The notes beneath the pieces are model-generated. The model saw only the letters and a program-made list of their open reading frames with translations, made no database searches and was not told where the DNA came from. This document shows, piece by piece, positions 1 through 8,571 of a stretch of DNA of 32,119 bases. This stretch comes from Acidimicrobiales bacterium. Its GTDB lineage: Bacteria > Actinomycetota > Acidimicrobiia > Acidimicrobiales > Ilumatobacteraceae. Every line of letters starts with the position of its first letter. Within the stretch, counting starts at the first letter, position 1. Both the position numbers and the translations under genes were made by a program. The DNA lies in the NCBI GenBank assembly GCA_030830415.1, contig JAURNB010000085.1, positions 1 through 32,119 on the forward strand, read 5' to 3'.

Positions 1-804
1 GATGTACCAATCGAGTCCTTGTGACCAATTGAAATCGTCGGCAGCGTCGGCCCACGCGTCGGCAGCAAGGTCGAGACCCGCAACTAACAATCCGTGGGTG
101 TCAGTGGTCATGCGGTCGAGGCTTCCCACACATAAAGAGTTGTGTTGAGTAGCTGCGCGAGTTACTCCACCAACAAACTTATGTACTTCTTTATGCCTGT
201 CGCTACGTGCCATCACCATTGCCGCAGCACCAGAACCCAATGTGAGCGAAGCGAACTCCGCAAAAACATCACCTGCTGTTGAATCTGGACTACGCAAACG
301 ATTGAGAGTGGCCTCTTGGGTATAGCGGCTACCTTCGCCGTCGACAATTAAAGCGTATTTCACCGTTCCCGCATCGAGCATGGTTCCGGCAACGTGCATT
401 GCGTTAACAAACCCCAGGCAAGCATTACCAATATCGAAGTTCAAACAAGCTGACGATAAACCCAGTTGGTGATGTACCGAACATGCAATAGATGGTTCAA
501 GATGCTCTTTGCAGACAGAAGTAGAAATGAGCACACCAATTTCACTCGGATCAATACCGGCTCGTTCGATGGCCGCCTTCCCCGCCATTGCAGCAGCATC
601 GGCAAAGGAAACATCGGTATTCCACCAACGACGTTCTTCGATTCCGGCTAAACCAGCAAGTAGTCCTGCTCGAAGCCCATTGCGTTGATACGTTTCGGCG
701 AGTTGCTCGTCAATCCACTCGGAGGTCACTACATGGGGGGCTTCAACCGCCGCAATGCTCAGCACTCCACTGTGTTGGTGTCGGAACACCGAATTTCCGC
801 TCAT
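1..804 (-). CDS. oleA: OleA-type thiolase / 3-oxoacyl-ACP synthase III family protein, N-terminal part (3' end outside window)
   Basis: The visible 268 residues carry the N-terminal half of a thiolase-fold enzyme. The nucleophile motif NACLGF places the catalytic Cys at residue 129, and LEPS places a Glu at 103. The 26-residue spacing equals that between Glu117 and Cys143 of Xanthomonas OleA, as I recall it. Further OleA-like stretches are VDGE, LGSGAAAMVMARS, GGVTR and LDRMTTDT. Known OleA enzymes perform a head-to-head Claisen condensation of two acyl-CoAs to a beta-keto acid, the first step of long-chain olefin or beta-lactone synthesis, in the cytoplasm. The catalytic His and Asn lie beyond the left edge. 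The ATG start has GGAAGG at 811-816, six bases upstream. Any oleB, oleC or oleD would be downstream, outside the window. A FabH-like enzyme is the alternative, but the Glu-Cys pattern favours OleA. Confidence 0.85.
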   Translation of the reverse strand, partial: MSGNSVFRHQHSGVLSIAAVEAPHVVTSEWIDEQLAETYQRNGLRAGLLAGLAGIEERRWWNTDVSFADAAAMAGKAAIERAGIDPSEIGVLISTSVCKEHLEPSIACSVHHQLGLSSACLNFDIGNACLGFVNAMHVAGTMLDAGTVKYALIVDGEGSRYTQEATLNRLRSPDSTAGDVFAEFASLTLGSGAAAMVMARSDRHKEVHKFVGGVTRAATQHNSLCVGSLDRMTTDTHGLLVAGLDLAADAWADAADDFNWSQGLDWYI

Positions 805-882
805 TTCCAGCCTTCCGCTTTCGTAAACGACAGGCTAGTGAAAGTTTCCCGATAAGCCTTGACCACGCGCCCAACAAATGCC

Positions 883-2148
883 CTAAACATGTGAAATGGT
901 GAAATACAACGCCTTTAAATACGCCCCGAACTCAAAACCGATGGGGTGATCAACGGGGTGCTCGGTACGGCGGATTTCATCGAGATACACCCCACTCGCA
1001 CGGGCAGCCGCATCGGCAACGTCGATGAGCTGATCTAGATCAATTCGACTCGAGCATGATGCCTGCACCAGCGTGCCCCCATTTGCAGTGAGGGCCATCC
1101 CCAATTTTGCGAGTCGCTCATAAGAACCAAGTGCTCGATGTACAGATTCTTGATTTTGCGCAAATGATGGTGGGTCCAAAATCACAATGTCGAAGGTGCG
1201 CCCTTCGTCAACCATTTCTTCCAACATCGCAAATGCATCACCGCGTATGTCGGTGACCATGCACCGCCCGATCGCAGGAACCTGTGTGTTGTGCAGCAAA
1301 TTACGATGAGCAGTTGCTAGTGCAGGCCCACTGACATCGACCATATGCACCGTTGCAGCACCACCAGCAGCGGCCGACACCGTGAACCCGCCGGTGCTTG
1401 AAAAAACATCAAGCACACTGCATCGCACGTTGCCGCCTTGCACTTGTTCTTCCACCATCTTGCGCACAATGGCACGGTTGTCACGTTGATCTAAAAAATG
1501 CCCTGTTTTGTGCCCCTGCACCACATCGGCTTCAAAGTGCAACCCGTTTTCCAAAAACATAATGGGGGCTTCAGGAGCATTGCCATAAATTGTTGCTCCG
1601 TCTTCTAAACCAAAAGTGTTTGCTGCGCGCACGGTGCGAGAAAACCGCAAGACAATGCGTTCAGGTGCAGAGACAGCAACAATTCCTTCCACCACACTGG
1701 CCAGGTGCGCAAACCAAGCTGAGCTGTACAACTTCACCACTACCGTGTTGCTGTACTGATCGACAATGAGCCCTGGAAGCCCATCGTTTTCGCCATGCAC
1801 CCAACGGAAACCCGTCGTAGTGCCGTCTTCTAAGAGTTCATTACGAAATTCTCGACATGCCTGCAATCGATCTTTCCACCAACCAGCATCAATAGTTGTG
1901 GGCTTGCCACTGTGCAGCATTTTTACTCTGATCGGAGAATTTGGGTCCCAGAGTCCAATGCCCGCAAAACGTCGCTCGTCGTCAAACACAACGGCAAGGT
2001 CGCCACACTCACCATGTGGTTTATGTGAAATGACCGCTTGGTCATACAGCCAAGGGCTGCCTTGCCGCACGGCACGCAAACCAGCTTTGGTGACGTGCAC
2101 CGCAATGCGATGCATGGAAGGCTGTGGAAGATCTTTGAGCAAACTCAC
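883..2148 (-). CDS. RlmI-like class I SAM-dependent 23S rRNA (cytosine-C5) methyltransferase
   Basis: This 421-residue protein has the architecture of the RlmI/YccW family. An N-terminal PUA-like region (about 13-85) is followed by a middle domain containing HFLDQRDNR (217-225) and a Rossmann methyltransferase domain. SAM motif I is LDVFSSTGGF (about 246-255), the catalytic-loop motif DPPSF is at 325-329, and a Cys in QASCSS (365) fits the m5C methyltransferase nucleophile. RlmI methylates C1962 of 23S rRNA in E. coli; the same site here is inferred. It starts with GTG that overlaps the stop of the upstream SnoaL-like gene (GTGA), so the two are probably translationally coupled. An uncharacterised RNA methyltransferase of the same fold is the alternative. 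Confidence 0.88.
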   Translation of the reverse strand: MSLLKDLPQPSMHRIAVHVTKAGLRAVRQGSPWLYDQAVISHKPHGECGDLAVVFDDERRFAGIGLWDPNSPIRVKMLHSGKPTTIDAGWWKDRLQACREFRNELLEDGTTTGFRWVHGENDGLPGLIVDQYSNTVVVKLYSSAWFAHLASVVEGIVAVSAPERIVLRFSRTVRAANTFGLEDGATIYGNAPEAPIMFLENGLHFEADVVQGHKTGHFLDQRDNRAIVRKMVEEQVQGGNVRCSVLDVFSSTGGFTVSAAAGGAATVHMVDVSGPALATAHRNLLHNTQVPAIGRCMVTDIRGDAFAMLEEMVDEGRTFDIVILDPPSFAQNQESVHRALGSYERLAKLGMALTANGGTLVQASCSSRIDLDQLIDVADAAARASGVYLDEIRRTEHPVDHPIGFEFGAYLKALYFTISHV

Positions 2149-2633
2149 GAAGTATGTCTAAATGTTTGCGTTTCCAAAATTGCGTAGTCCTGCACTTCGG
2201 AATACAACGTTGCAAAACGCCAACCAGTTGCTGTGCGCACAAACGTGTCGCGATAAAAACCCAAAATGCGATATCTCTTTTCCTCTGGTGATGTGTACAT
2301 CATGGCAAAACTCCATGTTGCATTTGCAGTATCTCCGGTGACCGTAATGACTTCGTTGGTCACCATATGAGTGGAGTACTTCATTCTTTTGCTGTCGCGC
2401 ACACTGCGGAAAAATGCACGAATAGCGTCGTGGCCACGGTGTTCGCCCGACATTGAGGTAGCCCATACTCCCGAGGGAACGAAAAGAGCCGCAACAGTGT
2501 CGCCATTGTGATCGTCATCGCAACCTGCGCAGTATGCGGCTTTCAGAAAGCTAATTTCCTGAGCATCTTCGATTTTCTGAATACGTTGCAGAATCTGCGA
2601 ATTGCGTTGACGAAATTTCATGACGCGTGGCAT
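2145..2633 (-). CDS. SnoaL/NTF2-like domain protein
   Basis: The 162-residue product looks like a single cone-shaped NTF2/SnoaL_4 domain. It has an N-terminal helix with IEDAQEISFLKAAYCAG, a central GEHRGHDAIRAFF segment, and C-terminal strands ending in GWRFATLYSE. In this fold such proteins act as small isomerases, hydratases or ring-hydroxylase beta-type subunits, or simply bind ligands; the substrate cannot be read from the sequence. It sits between a PPOX-fold gene (4-base gap upstream) and the RlmI-like gene (4-base overlap downstream), forming a short minus-strand operon. A shorter start at an internal ATG (MKFRQ, 2621) is possible. Confidence 0.75.
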   Translation of the reverse strand: MPRVMKFRQRNSQILQRIQKIEDAQEISFLKAAYCAGCDDDHNGDTVAALFVPSGVWATSMSGEHRGHDAIRAFFRSVRDSKRMKYSTHMVTNEVITVTGDTANATWSFAMMYTSPEEKRYRILGFYRDTFVRTATGWRFATLYSEVQDYAILETQTFRHTS

Positions 2634-2636
2634 TTG

Positions 2637-3140
2637 CTATGCAAGTCCAGCTGCAATTGCCTTATTTGTTTGAGCCCGAAACTTCTCAACATCAAAACCA
2701 ACAATGAGTTGTGCGGGGGTTTCAATAATGACGCGGTGTGGCGAATCGAGGAATTTGGCAAATGCTTGTCGATATTCGTCTTTCGGGTTTGCTGCCGCAC
2801 CAGAGAGTGCCCCGTAGAACCATGTCTTTAATTCATTGAAGCCTTTATCGCTATTTTGATGCACGATGGAATCACCCTTATAACTTGCTGTTTTGCCATC
2901 GCGGTTAATAACAATTCCCGACTGTGGGCGCTTACGCAAGGCTGGCACTCGTTTACGACGCTCAGCACAGGTGGTCCAAAAGGTGCCGTCTTTGTAAATG
3001 TAAGCAACAACCACACCCACGGGGTGCCCATCTTTGGTGGTCCAGTTAAAAATGCATTCTCCGCCAGGGCCCACCAGTGCCAGCAATTCGGCATCGTTCA
3101 ATTGCATTCCGGCTAGGTCTTCATAGTCAAAATCTGACAC
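2637..3140 (-). CDS. Pyridoxamine 5'-phosphate oxidase-like (PPOX split-barrel) protein
   Basis: The 167-residue product fits the flavin/F420-binding split-barrel family. A strand carrying the dipeptide HP (GHPVGVVVAYIY) leads into FWTTCAERRKRVPALRKRP, the usual turn where basic residues contact the cofactor phosphate. SGIVINRDGKTASYKGDS follows as the barrel core. The C-terminal half (FNELKTWFYG, then a helix and VIIETPAQLIVGFDVEKF) is typical of actinobacterial PPOX relatives of unknown substrate. The GTG start is supported by a strong GAGGGG just upstream. It is the first gene after the tRNA terminator at 3183-3212, so it probably has its own promoter in 3141-3182. Cofactor (FMN, heme or F420) is undecided. 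Confidence 0.8.
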   Translation of the reverse strand: MSDFDYEDLAGMQLNDAELLALVGPGGECIFNWTTKDGHPVGVVVAYIYKDGTFWTTCAERRKRVPALRKRPQSGIVINRDGKTASYKGDSIVHQNSDKGFNELKTWFYGALSGAAANPKDEYRQAFAKFLDSPHRVIIETPAQLIVGFDVEKFRAQTNKAIAAGLA

Positions 3141-3182
3141 TTTTCCCCCTCGTTTTTTGTGGCTTCAACAACACAATAAACG

Positions 3183-3212
3183 AAAAGAGCCGGCCCAAGG
3201 GCCGACTCTTTT
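3183..3212 (-). terminator. Rho-independent terminator downstream of tRNA-fMet
   Basis: A near-perfect inverted repeat with arms 3183-3196 and 3199-3212 and one internal C/A mismatch. The stem core is GGCCC/GGGCC flanked by an A-tract and a T-tract. It lies seven bases past the CCA end of the tRNA and before the start of the PPOX gene. Since the poly-A/poly-T ends are symmetric, it could work in both directions, but only the minus strand has a transcript entering it. Confidence 0.75.
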
Positions 3213-3218
3213 CTTACT

Positions 3219-3902
<684 letters not shown>

Positions 3903-3936
3903 ATCTCAGTCTTAGCACTGTGTACGCTAGAGACGT

Positions 3937-4326
3937 ATGGCAAAGGCTCCAAACTTTAAGAAGTTTCGCAAAATTGTTGGTAACGACATCGACGCTTTGC
4001 GTACCGAGATGCTCGCCATGCGCACCGAGCTCGAAAATGCTCAACAACAAATTCGTGAAGTATCACTCACTCAAAATGCTGCTGCTAGCGCACTAACAGC
4101 TATCGATGGGCGCGTTGTTCAATTGGGTCGCGAACTCACCAATCAACTCCATGAGCTGAGCAACGACTTAGAAAAACTTGAACAGCAAAGCGATGGAGCA
4201 TCTGCAGAAACCATTGCTCAACTACAAGCAACACAAATCAGGCTGGCTACAGAACAAGCTCGTTATGAAATCACTTTCCGTCAAGACCTTGCGGAAATTG
4301 CCGACCAACTTCGCAGACCTCGCTAA
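3937..4326 (+). CDS. Small coiled-coil protein of unknown function
   Basis: I do not recognise a family for this 129-residue product. From about residue 17 to the end it is almost entirely predicted helix with heptad-like spacing of Leu, Ile and Ala (LRTEMLAMRTELENAQQQIREV, LGRELTNQLHELSNDLEKLEQQ). It is rich in Gln, Glu and Ala and has no membrane segment or Cys. A short basic N-terminus (AKAPNFKKFRK) precedes the coil. It is followed after five bases by the Nramp-like transporter gene, so the two are probably co-transcribed; whether the coil has any role with the transporter is unknown. Confidence 0.7.
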   Translation: MAKAPNFKKFRKIVGNDIDALRTEMLAMRTELENAQQQIREVSLTQNAAASALTAIDGRVVQLGRELTNQLHELSNDLEKLEQQSDGASAETIAQLQATQIRLATEQARYEITFRQDLAEIADQLRRPR

Positions 4327-4331
4327 CTACT

Positions 4332-5597
4332 TTGAGTAAACATCACCCCCACCGGCATCATTTTGGTGGGCGTGGCTACTTCCGTCGTTTAGGCCCCGGT
4401 CTCATTACTGGAGCAGCCGACGATGACCCATCGGGCATCGGTACATATTCACAGGTTGGTGCTGCATTCGGGTTCCAACTGTTGTGGACCACCATCGTTG
4501 CTTTGCCATTTGCAGCCGCGGTTCAAGAAGCCACCGCACGCCTTGGTCTTTTCTCTGGAAAAGGTCTCGCAGCACTCATTAAACAAGAGTTTTCCCGCAA
4601 GGTGCTCTACGTTGCACTCACGCTTGTCGTTGCTGCCAATACTTTCAATATCGGCGCCGATCTTGGCTCAATGGCTGCAGCCACGAACCTCATTGTTCCT
4701 ATTCCGGAGTATGTATTAGTCGTTGTTTTTGCCGCAGGAATGGCGGCATTAGAAATTGCCATTCCCTATCACCAATATTCGAGAGTTTTGCGTTGGTTAT
4801 GTGTCAGCTTGCTTTCCTATATTGCAGTGTTATTTATTATTCAAGTGTCGTGGGGTGATGTTGCCCAGCACACCTTTGTTCCCCAACTTCATTTCAACAA
4901 GACAGAAATTGCTGCACTTATTGCACTATTTGGTACCACCATTTCGCCCTATCTCTTTTTCTGGCAAACCAGTGAGGAAGTGGAAGAGCTTGCCGAGCAT
5001 GGCGCTGAAACGGTGACGGAAACCGCAAACCACTTGCGAGCAATGCGCGGCGATGTGATGGCTGGAATGTCGTCTGGAGTCTTTGTGATGTTTGCCATCA
5101 TGGTCACCTCCGCAGCAACTCTCCATAAAGGTGGCATCACCTCGATCGGGACTGCAGACGAAGCCGCACAAGCTCTCGAGCCACTCGCTGGAAGTATGGC
5201 AAAACTTCTCTTCACACTCGGCATTATGGGTACTGGGCTTTTAGCCGTACCAGTACTTGCAGGCTCCACTTCATACGCACTTTCTGAAACCTTTGGATGG
5301 CGCGAAGGTCTGAGCTTAAAAATGTCACAAGCGCGAGCTTTTTATTTTGTCATTTTGGGTTCCATGATGTGTGGTCTTGCAATGAACTTTGTCGGCTTCA
5401 ACCCTGTTCGCGCCCTTTACTGGTCAGCTATTTTGAATGGGCTCGCAGCTCCGCCACTCATTGCGATGATCTGGTTATTGAGCAGACGCAAACATGTGCT
5501 CGGAGAGCACGTCAGCGGCCGTATTTCGCAAACTCTGGTAGCAATGGCCGCAATTGTGAGCGCATTGCTACCAGTTTTATACTTCTTTGCTCACTAA
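4332..5597 (+). CDS. Nramp-family divalent metal transporter with noncanonical metal-site motifs
   Basis: This 421-residue integral membrane protein has a His-rich N-terminus (HHPHRHH) and about 11 hydrophobic segments. Segment 1 contains GAADDDPSGIGTYSQ, matching the Nramp opening GxxDPGN, and segment 6 contains FGTTISPYLFFWQTSEE, matching the Nramp A-T-V-M-P-H region. Canonical Nramps move Mn2+ or Fe2+ with protons. Here the TM1 motif is DPSG (residues 32-35) rather than DPGN, and the TM6 Met is replaced by Ser205 and the His after Pro by Tyr207. Loss of that Met is known from Nramp-related Mg2+ transporters, so the substrate should not be assumed. The start is TTG with no clear Shine-Dalgarno; coupling to the gene five bases upstream is likely. 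Convergent and abutting with UPF0182. Confidence 0.85.
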   Translation: MSKHHPHRHHFGGRGYFRRLGPGLITGAADDDPSGIGTYSQVGAAFGFQLLWTTIVALPFAAAVQEATARLGLFSGKGLAALIKQEFSRKVLYVALTLVVAANTFNIGADLGSMAAATNLIVPIPEYVLVVVFAAGMAALEIAIPYHQYSRVLRWLCVSLLSYIAVLFIIQVSWGDVAQHTFVPQLHFNKTEIAALIALFGTTISPYLFFWQTSEEVEELAEHGAETVTETANHLRAMRGDVMAGMSSGVFVMFAIMVTSAATLHKGGITSIGTADEAAQALEPLAGSMAKLLFTLGIMGTGLLAVPVLAGSTSYALSETFGWREGLSLKMSQARAFYFVILGSMMCGLAMNFVGFNPVRALYWSAILNGLAAPPLIAMIWLLSRRKHVLGEHVSGRISQTLVAMAAIVSALLPVLYFFAH

Positions 5598-8561
5598 CTA
5601 CTTCACTGCGTCAAGTGCCTTGCGCACTAGTTCGCGCGCAGCAGCTTGCTTGGCTTGGTAGGTCGCAAAATCTGGTGGCGACAACGCAAGCGCAGCATCT
5701 GCTTCGCTGAACAAAGTATCAGCAGCGGCCAACAATTCTGATGGGCTTTGTGGAACGCCTGCAACTGTTGTTGGAGTAACTACTGGAGAACCCGGCACCG
5801 TTGTTGGTGTGGTTCCTGGCAACGTCGGAGTTGTTGTATCGGGGTTGGTGGTTGCGTCTGCACCGCCTACGCGGTCACCTAAGTCGAGCGAAAAGCCCGG
5901 GAAGAGTTTTGCCATTGCTGCGCTCACACTGTCGGCAATAACCGACCGCGAATCGTATGAAGCAAGAATTTTGCGCACAAACACCTGCTTTGCGGCCGCA
6001 TCATCGGGGCGAACATACAACGGGCGTACATAAACAAGGCTCTTGGCAACAGGAATGATTTGCAGGTCGCCAAACACCACGCGAGACCCACGTTGGTCGA
6101 GGGGTGTGATGATTTGTGAAATTGCAGGTTCACTGTCGAATTGGGCCGCAACTGTTGCCGGGCCAGGTGGTAGCGGATCATTGAACTCATACAGAGTCAT
6201 TTGCCCATACGTTGCCGGGTCACTAGAAACCACCATCATTGAACGCAGTTCTTTTCGCGAGTCATCGGAAGAGAAGGGAACAAAAGGTCGCAACATCGAA
6301 AATACTCCCGTTTCAGACTTACTGTTCGGTGCATGGAAGAGGGTGTAATACGGCTCGAACCGCGCAACATTTGCATCTTGCACAGTGACTGCATCACCTG
6401 TTCCTGTAACTGCTGCAGTACCACCAACAATTGCTGCAGCTTGTTCTGGCTCGAGTGGTGGTGCCTGGGCAACGCTCCATGCGCCGTCACGGTTGAAGAA
6501 AAGTGTTGGGTCGTCGAAGTGATACTTCGCATATGTATTGGTTTGTACGCGGAAGAGATCTTCGGGGTAACGGAAATGCGATGTGAGCGTTGCTGGCGCT
6601 TTCTTCACGTCAGTGAAAAGTTTAGGGAACGCTTTGCTCCATGCCCGAGCGATGGGGTCTGTTGTGTCGACAACATAGAACTTCACATTTCCCGTGTATG
6701 CATCGACAACTGCTTTCACACTGTTGCGCGCATAGTTGAAGCTGTGGTTCAAGCCACCACCAGGGGTGAGCTGATCGGTATTGGCTGGTTGTGCGTATGG
6801 GTAGCGGCTTGTTGAAGTGAATGCATCGATTACCCAACTCACTTTGCCGTTTTGGACCACGGGGTACGGATCGGCATCGTAAGTAAGAAACGGTGCAAGT
6901 TTCTGCACACGGGCGCGCACATCACGCACGAGCAAAATTTGTGATTCGTCGTTAATGAGATTTGAACCAAAGAGGTTGTACTCACCAAAGTTCACTGCCA
7001 TTGCAACACGACGCAAAGTAGAACTCAATGAGATTCCCGTTGTTCCTGAGTACGGCGTTGCCTTCAGCGCAGGGCAAGGCTGCTCTTCTTTAGATGTATT
7101 GGTCACCGCGTAGTCAAGCGCAGTGTCGCCAAAGTACAACTGTGGTTGCTTCACACCAATATCAATATAAGAAGGTCGCCCGTCGGTTGTGACCGCACTC
7201 GCCGGCGCAGCCACAATGCCACAACCATGCGTATACAAAAGATGACGCGATACCCATGTTTTATTGGGAATACCTGCTGAGTTCAATTCACGTGTCGCGA
7301 GCATCACCTGTTGCATACGACCGCCGACTTTGTACCTGTCAACATCTAGGTCACGAATTGCATAAAACGAGGTGAGGCCTTGGTCGAGTGCAAACCGATC
7401 GCGCATTTCGCCTGGGTCAAGTTGACGCACGTCGCGCAGTGGCGAAACATCTGCAGCTACTTCTTTGGCTGCAATTGGGGCAATACCAAGAGTCTCTGTA
7501 GCAACTTTGGTTAAACCTAAGGCAGCTTTCGTTGCATCGAGGTTTCGCTCAATGTAGGGAAGCTCGCGGGAACTCACGTTTGGCTGCACAACAAAGCGTT
7601 GAATAACAGCAGGGTAGACAGTGCCAGCTACTACTGCAACGACGGCCCAAAGACCAACAGCAAGCACAGGTAAACGCCATCCGCGTTGACGAACATTCCA
7701 CAAGAGCAATGCAGCAACAGCAACTGAAACAAGGATCATTAAGTTGAGCGCTGGGAGCTGTGCTTTAACATCGGTATACGTTGCGCCGTTCACTACACCA
7801 CGTGTGGAACGTGTGAGATCGAAACGCGAGAGCCAGTAGTTCGCTGCACGTACCAAGGCCAAGCAGGCGAGCAATACCGACAGATGCACTTTTGCCTGAG
7901 GAGTCACTCGCTCGGCTGTTCCTTGCAGGCGAATAGAACCATTGATGTAATGCAGAAAAGCAATGACAATTGAGATGAGAACAAGTGCCCCAAATGCCCA
8001 TGCAACTAAGAATTCAAAGAAGGGAAGTTGAAAAACATAAAACCCAATGTCTTTGTTAAAAAGTGGGTCGGCAACACCGAAGCTTTGGTTATTGCGGAAC
8101 ATCAACCACTGCTCCCATTGCGCAGCGGCAGGCAAACCGATGAGAATGCCCAGCACTATTGCTAAAAGGGTACGAACAAGTTTGCTGCGCTTCTTCAGAG
8201 CTGCGCGCAGCGGAATGAGTGTTCGTTGTTCATCGGAATCGGGAACAATGGCTGGAGCAAGACGATCGGCAACTGCCATGTTGAGCCACAAAAGAATGGC
8301 AAAAACCAAGCTGAAGACACCGATGAGCAGACCCTTAGCTCCGAGTATTCCCCACAGCACATCGGTACGACCAATGGCTTGGTGCCAGAGCACATTGACG
8401 TAGAAAGACGACAAACTTTTTGCCGACAATATAAGTACGACAACAATGGCAATTGCCACCGCTATAACAATGCGACCGCGGTTTGGTTTTCCGATTTTGA
8501 TTCGTGGTAATCGGGGAATTCCAAAGGGCGATGTGGATGAGTTATCTGAGGTGTTGCTCAC
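5598..8561 (-). CDS. UPF0182 family large membrane protein
   Basis: A 987-residue protein of the UPF0182/COG1615 family, widespread in Actinobacteria and of unknown function. The first third has about seven hydrophobic helices, beginning near residue 30 and including FYVNVLWHQAIGRTDVLWG and the loop NKDIGFYVFQLPFFEFL. A long extracytoplasmic region follows with family-typical stretches such as PYIERN and SRHLLYTHG. Near the C-terminus is a Thr/Pro-rich linker (about 890-935) followed by a helical segment. The frame stays open to an ATG at 8612, which would overlap the DivIVA gene by 41 bases. I prefer GTG 8561 because the additional 17 residues look like a shadow of the upstream gene. It lies 10 bases after the DivIVA gene and is probably in its operon. 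Confidence 0.9.
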   Translation of the reverse strand: MSNTSDNSSTSPFGIPRLPRIKIGKPNRGRIVIAVAIAIVVVLILSAKSLSSFYVNVLWHQAIGRTDVLWGILGAKGLLIGVFSLVFAILLWLNMAVADRLAPAIVPDSDEQRTLIPLRAALKKRSKLVRTLLAIVLGILIGLPAAAQWEQWLMFRNNQSFGVADPLFNKDIGFYVFQLPFFEFLVAWAFGALVLISIVIAFLHYINGSIRLQGTAERVTPQAKVHLSVLLACLALVRAANYWLSRFDLTRSTRGVVNGATYTDVKAQLPALNLMILVSVAVAALLLWNVRQRGWRLPVLAVGLWAVVAVVAGTVYPAVIQRFVVQPNVSSRELPYIERNLDATKAALGLTKVATETLGIAPIAAKEVAADVSPLRDVRQLDPGEMRDRFALDQGLTSFYAIRDLDVDRYKVGGRMQQVMLATRELNSAGIPNKTWVSRHLLYTHGCGIVAAPASAVTTDGRPSYIDIGVKQPQLYFGDTALDYAVTNTSKEEQPCPALKATPYSGTTGISLSSTLRRVAMAVNFGEYNLFGSNLINDESQILLVRDVRARVQKLAPFLTYDADPYPVVQNGKVSWVIDAFTSTSRYPYAQPANTDQLTPGGGLNHSFNYARNSVKAVVDAYTGNVKFYVVDTTDPIARAWSKAFPKLFTDVKKAPATLTSHFRYPEDLFRVQTNTYAKYHFDDPTLFFNRDGAWSVAQAPPLEPEQAAAIVGGTAAVTGTGDAVTVQDANVARFEPYYTLFHAPNSKSETGVFSMLRPFVPFSSDDSRKELRSMMVVSSDPATYGQMTLYEFNDPLPPGPATVAAQFDSEPAISQIITPLDQRGSRVVFGDLQIIPVAKSLVYVRPLYVRPDDAAAKQVFVRKILASYDSRSVIADSVSAAMAKLFPGFSLDLGDRVGGADATTNPDTTTPTLPGTTPTTVPGSPVVTPTTVAGVPQSPSELLAAADTLFSEADAALALSPPDFATYQAKQAAARELVRKALDAVK

Positions 8562-8571
8562 CTCATGGAGA

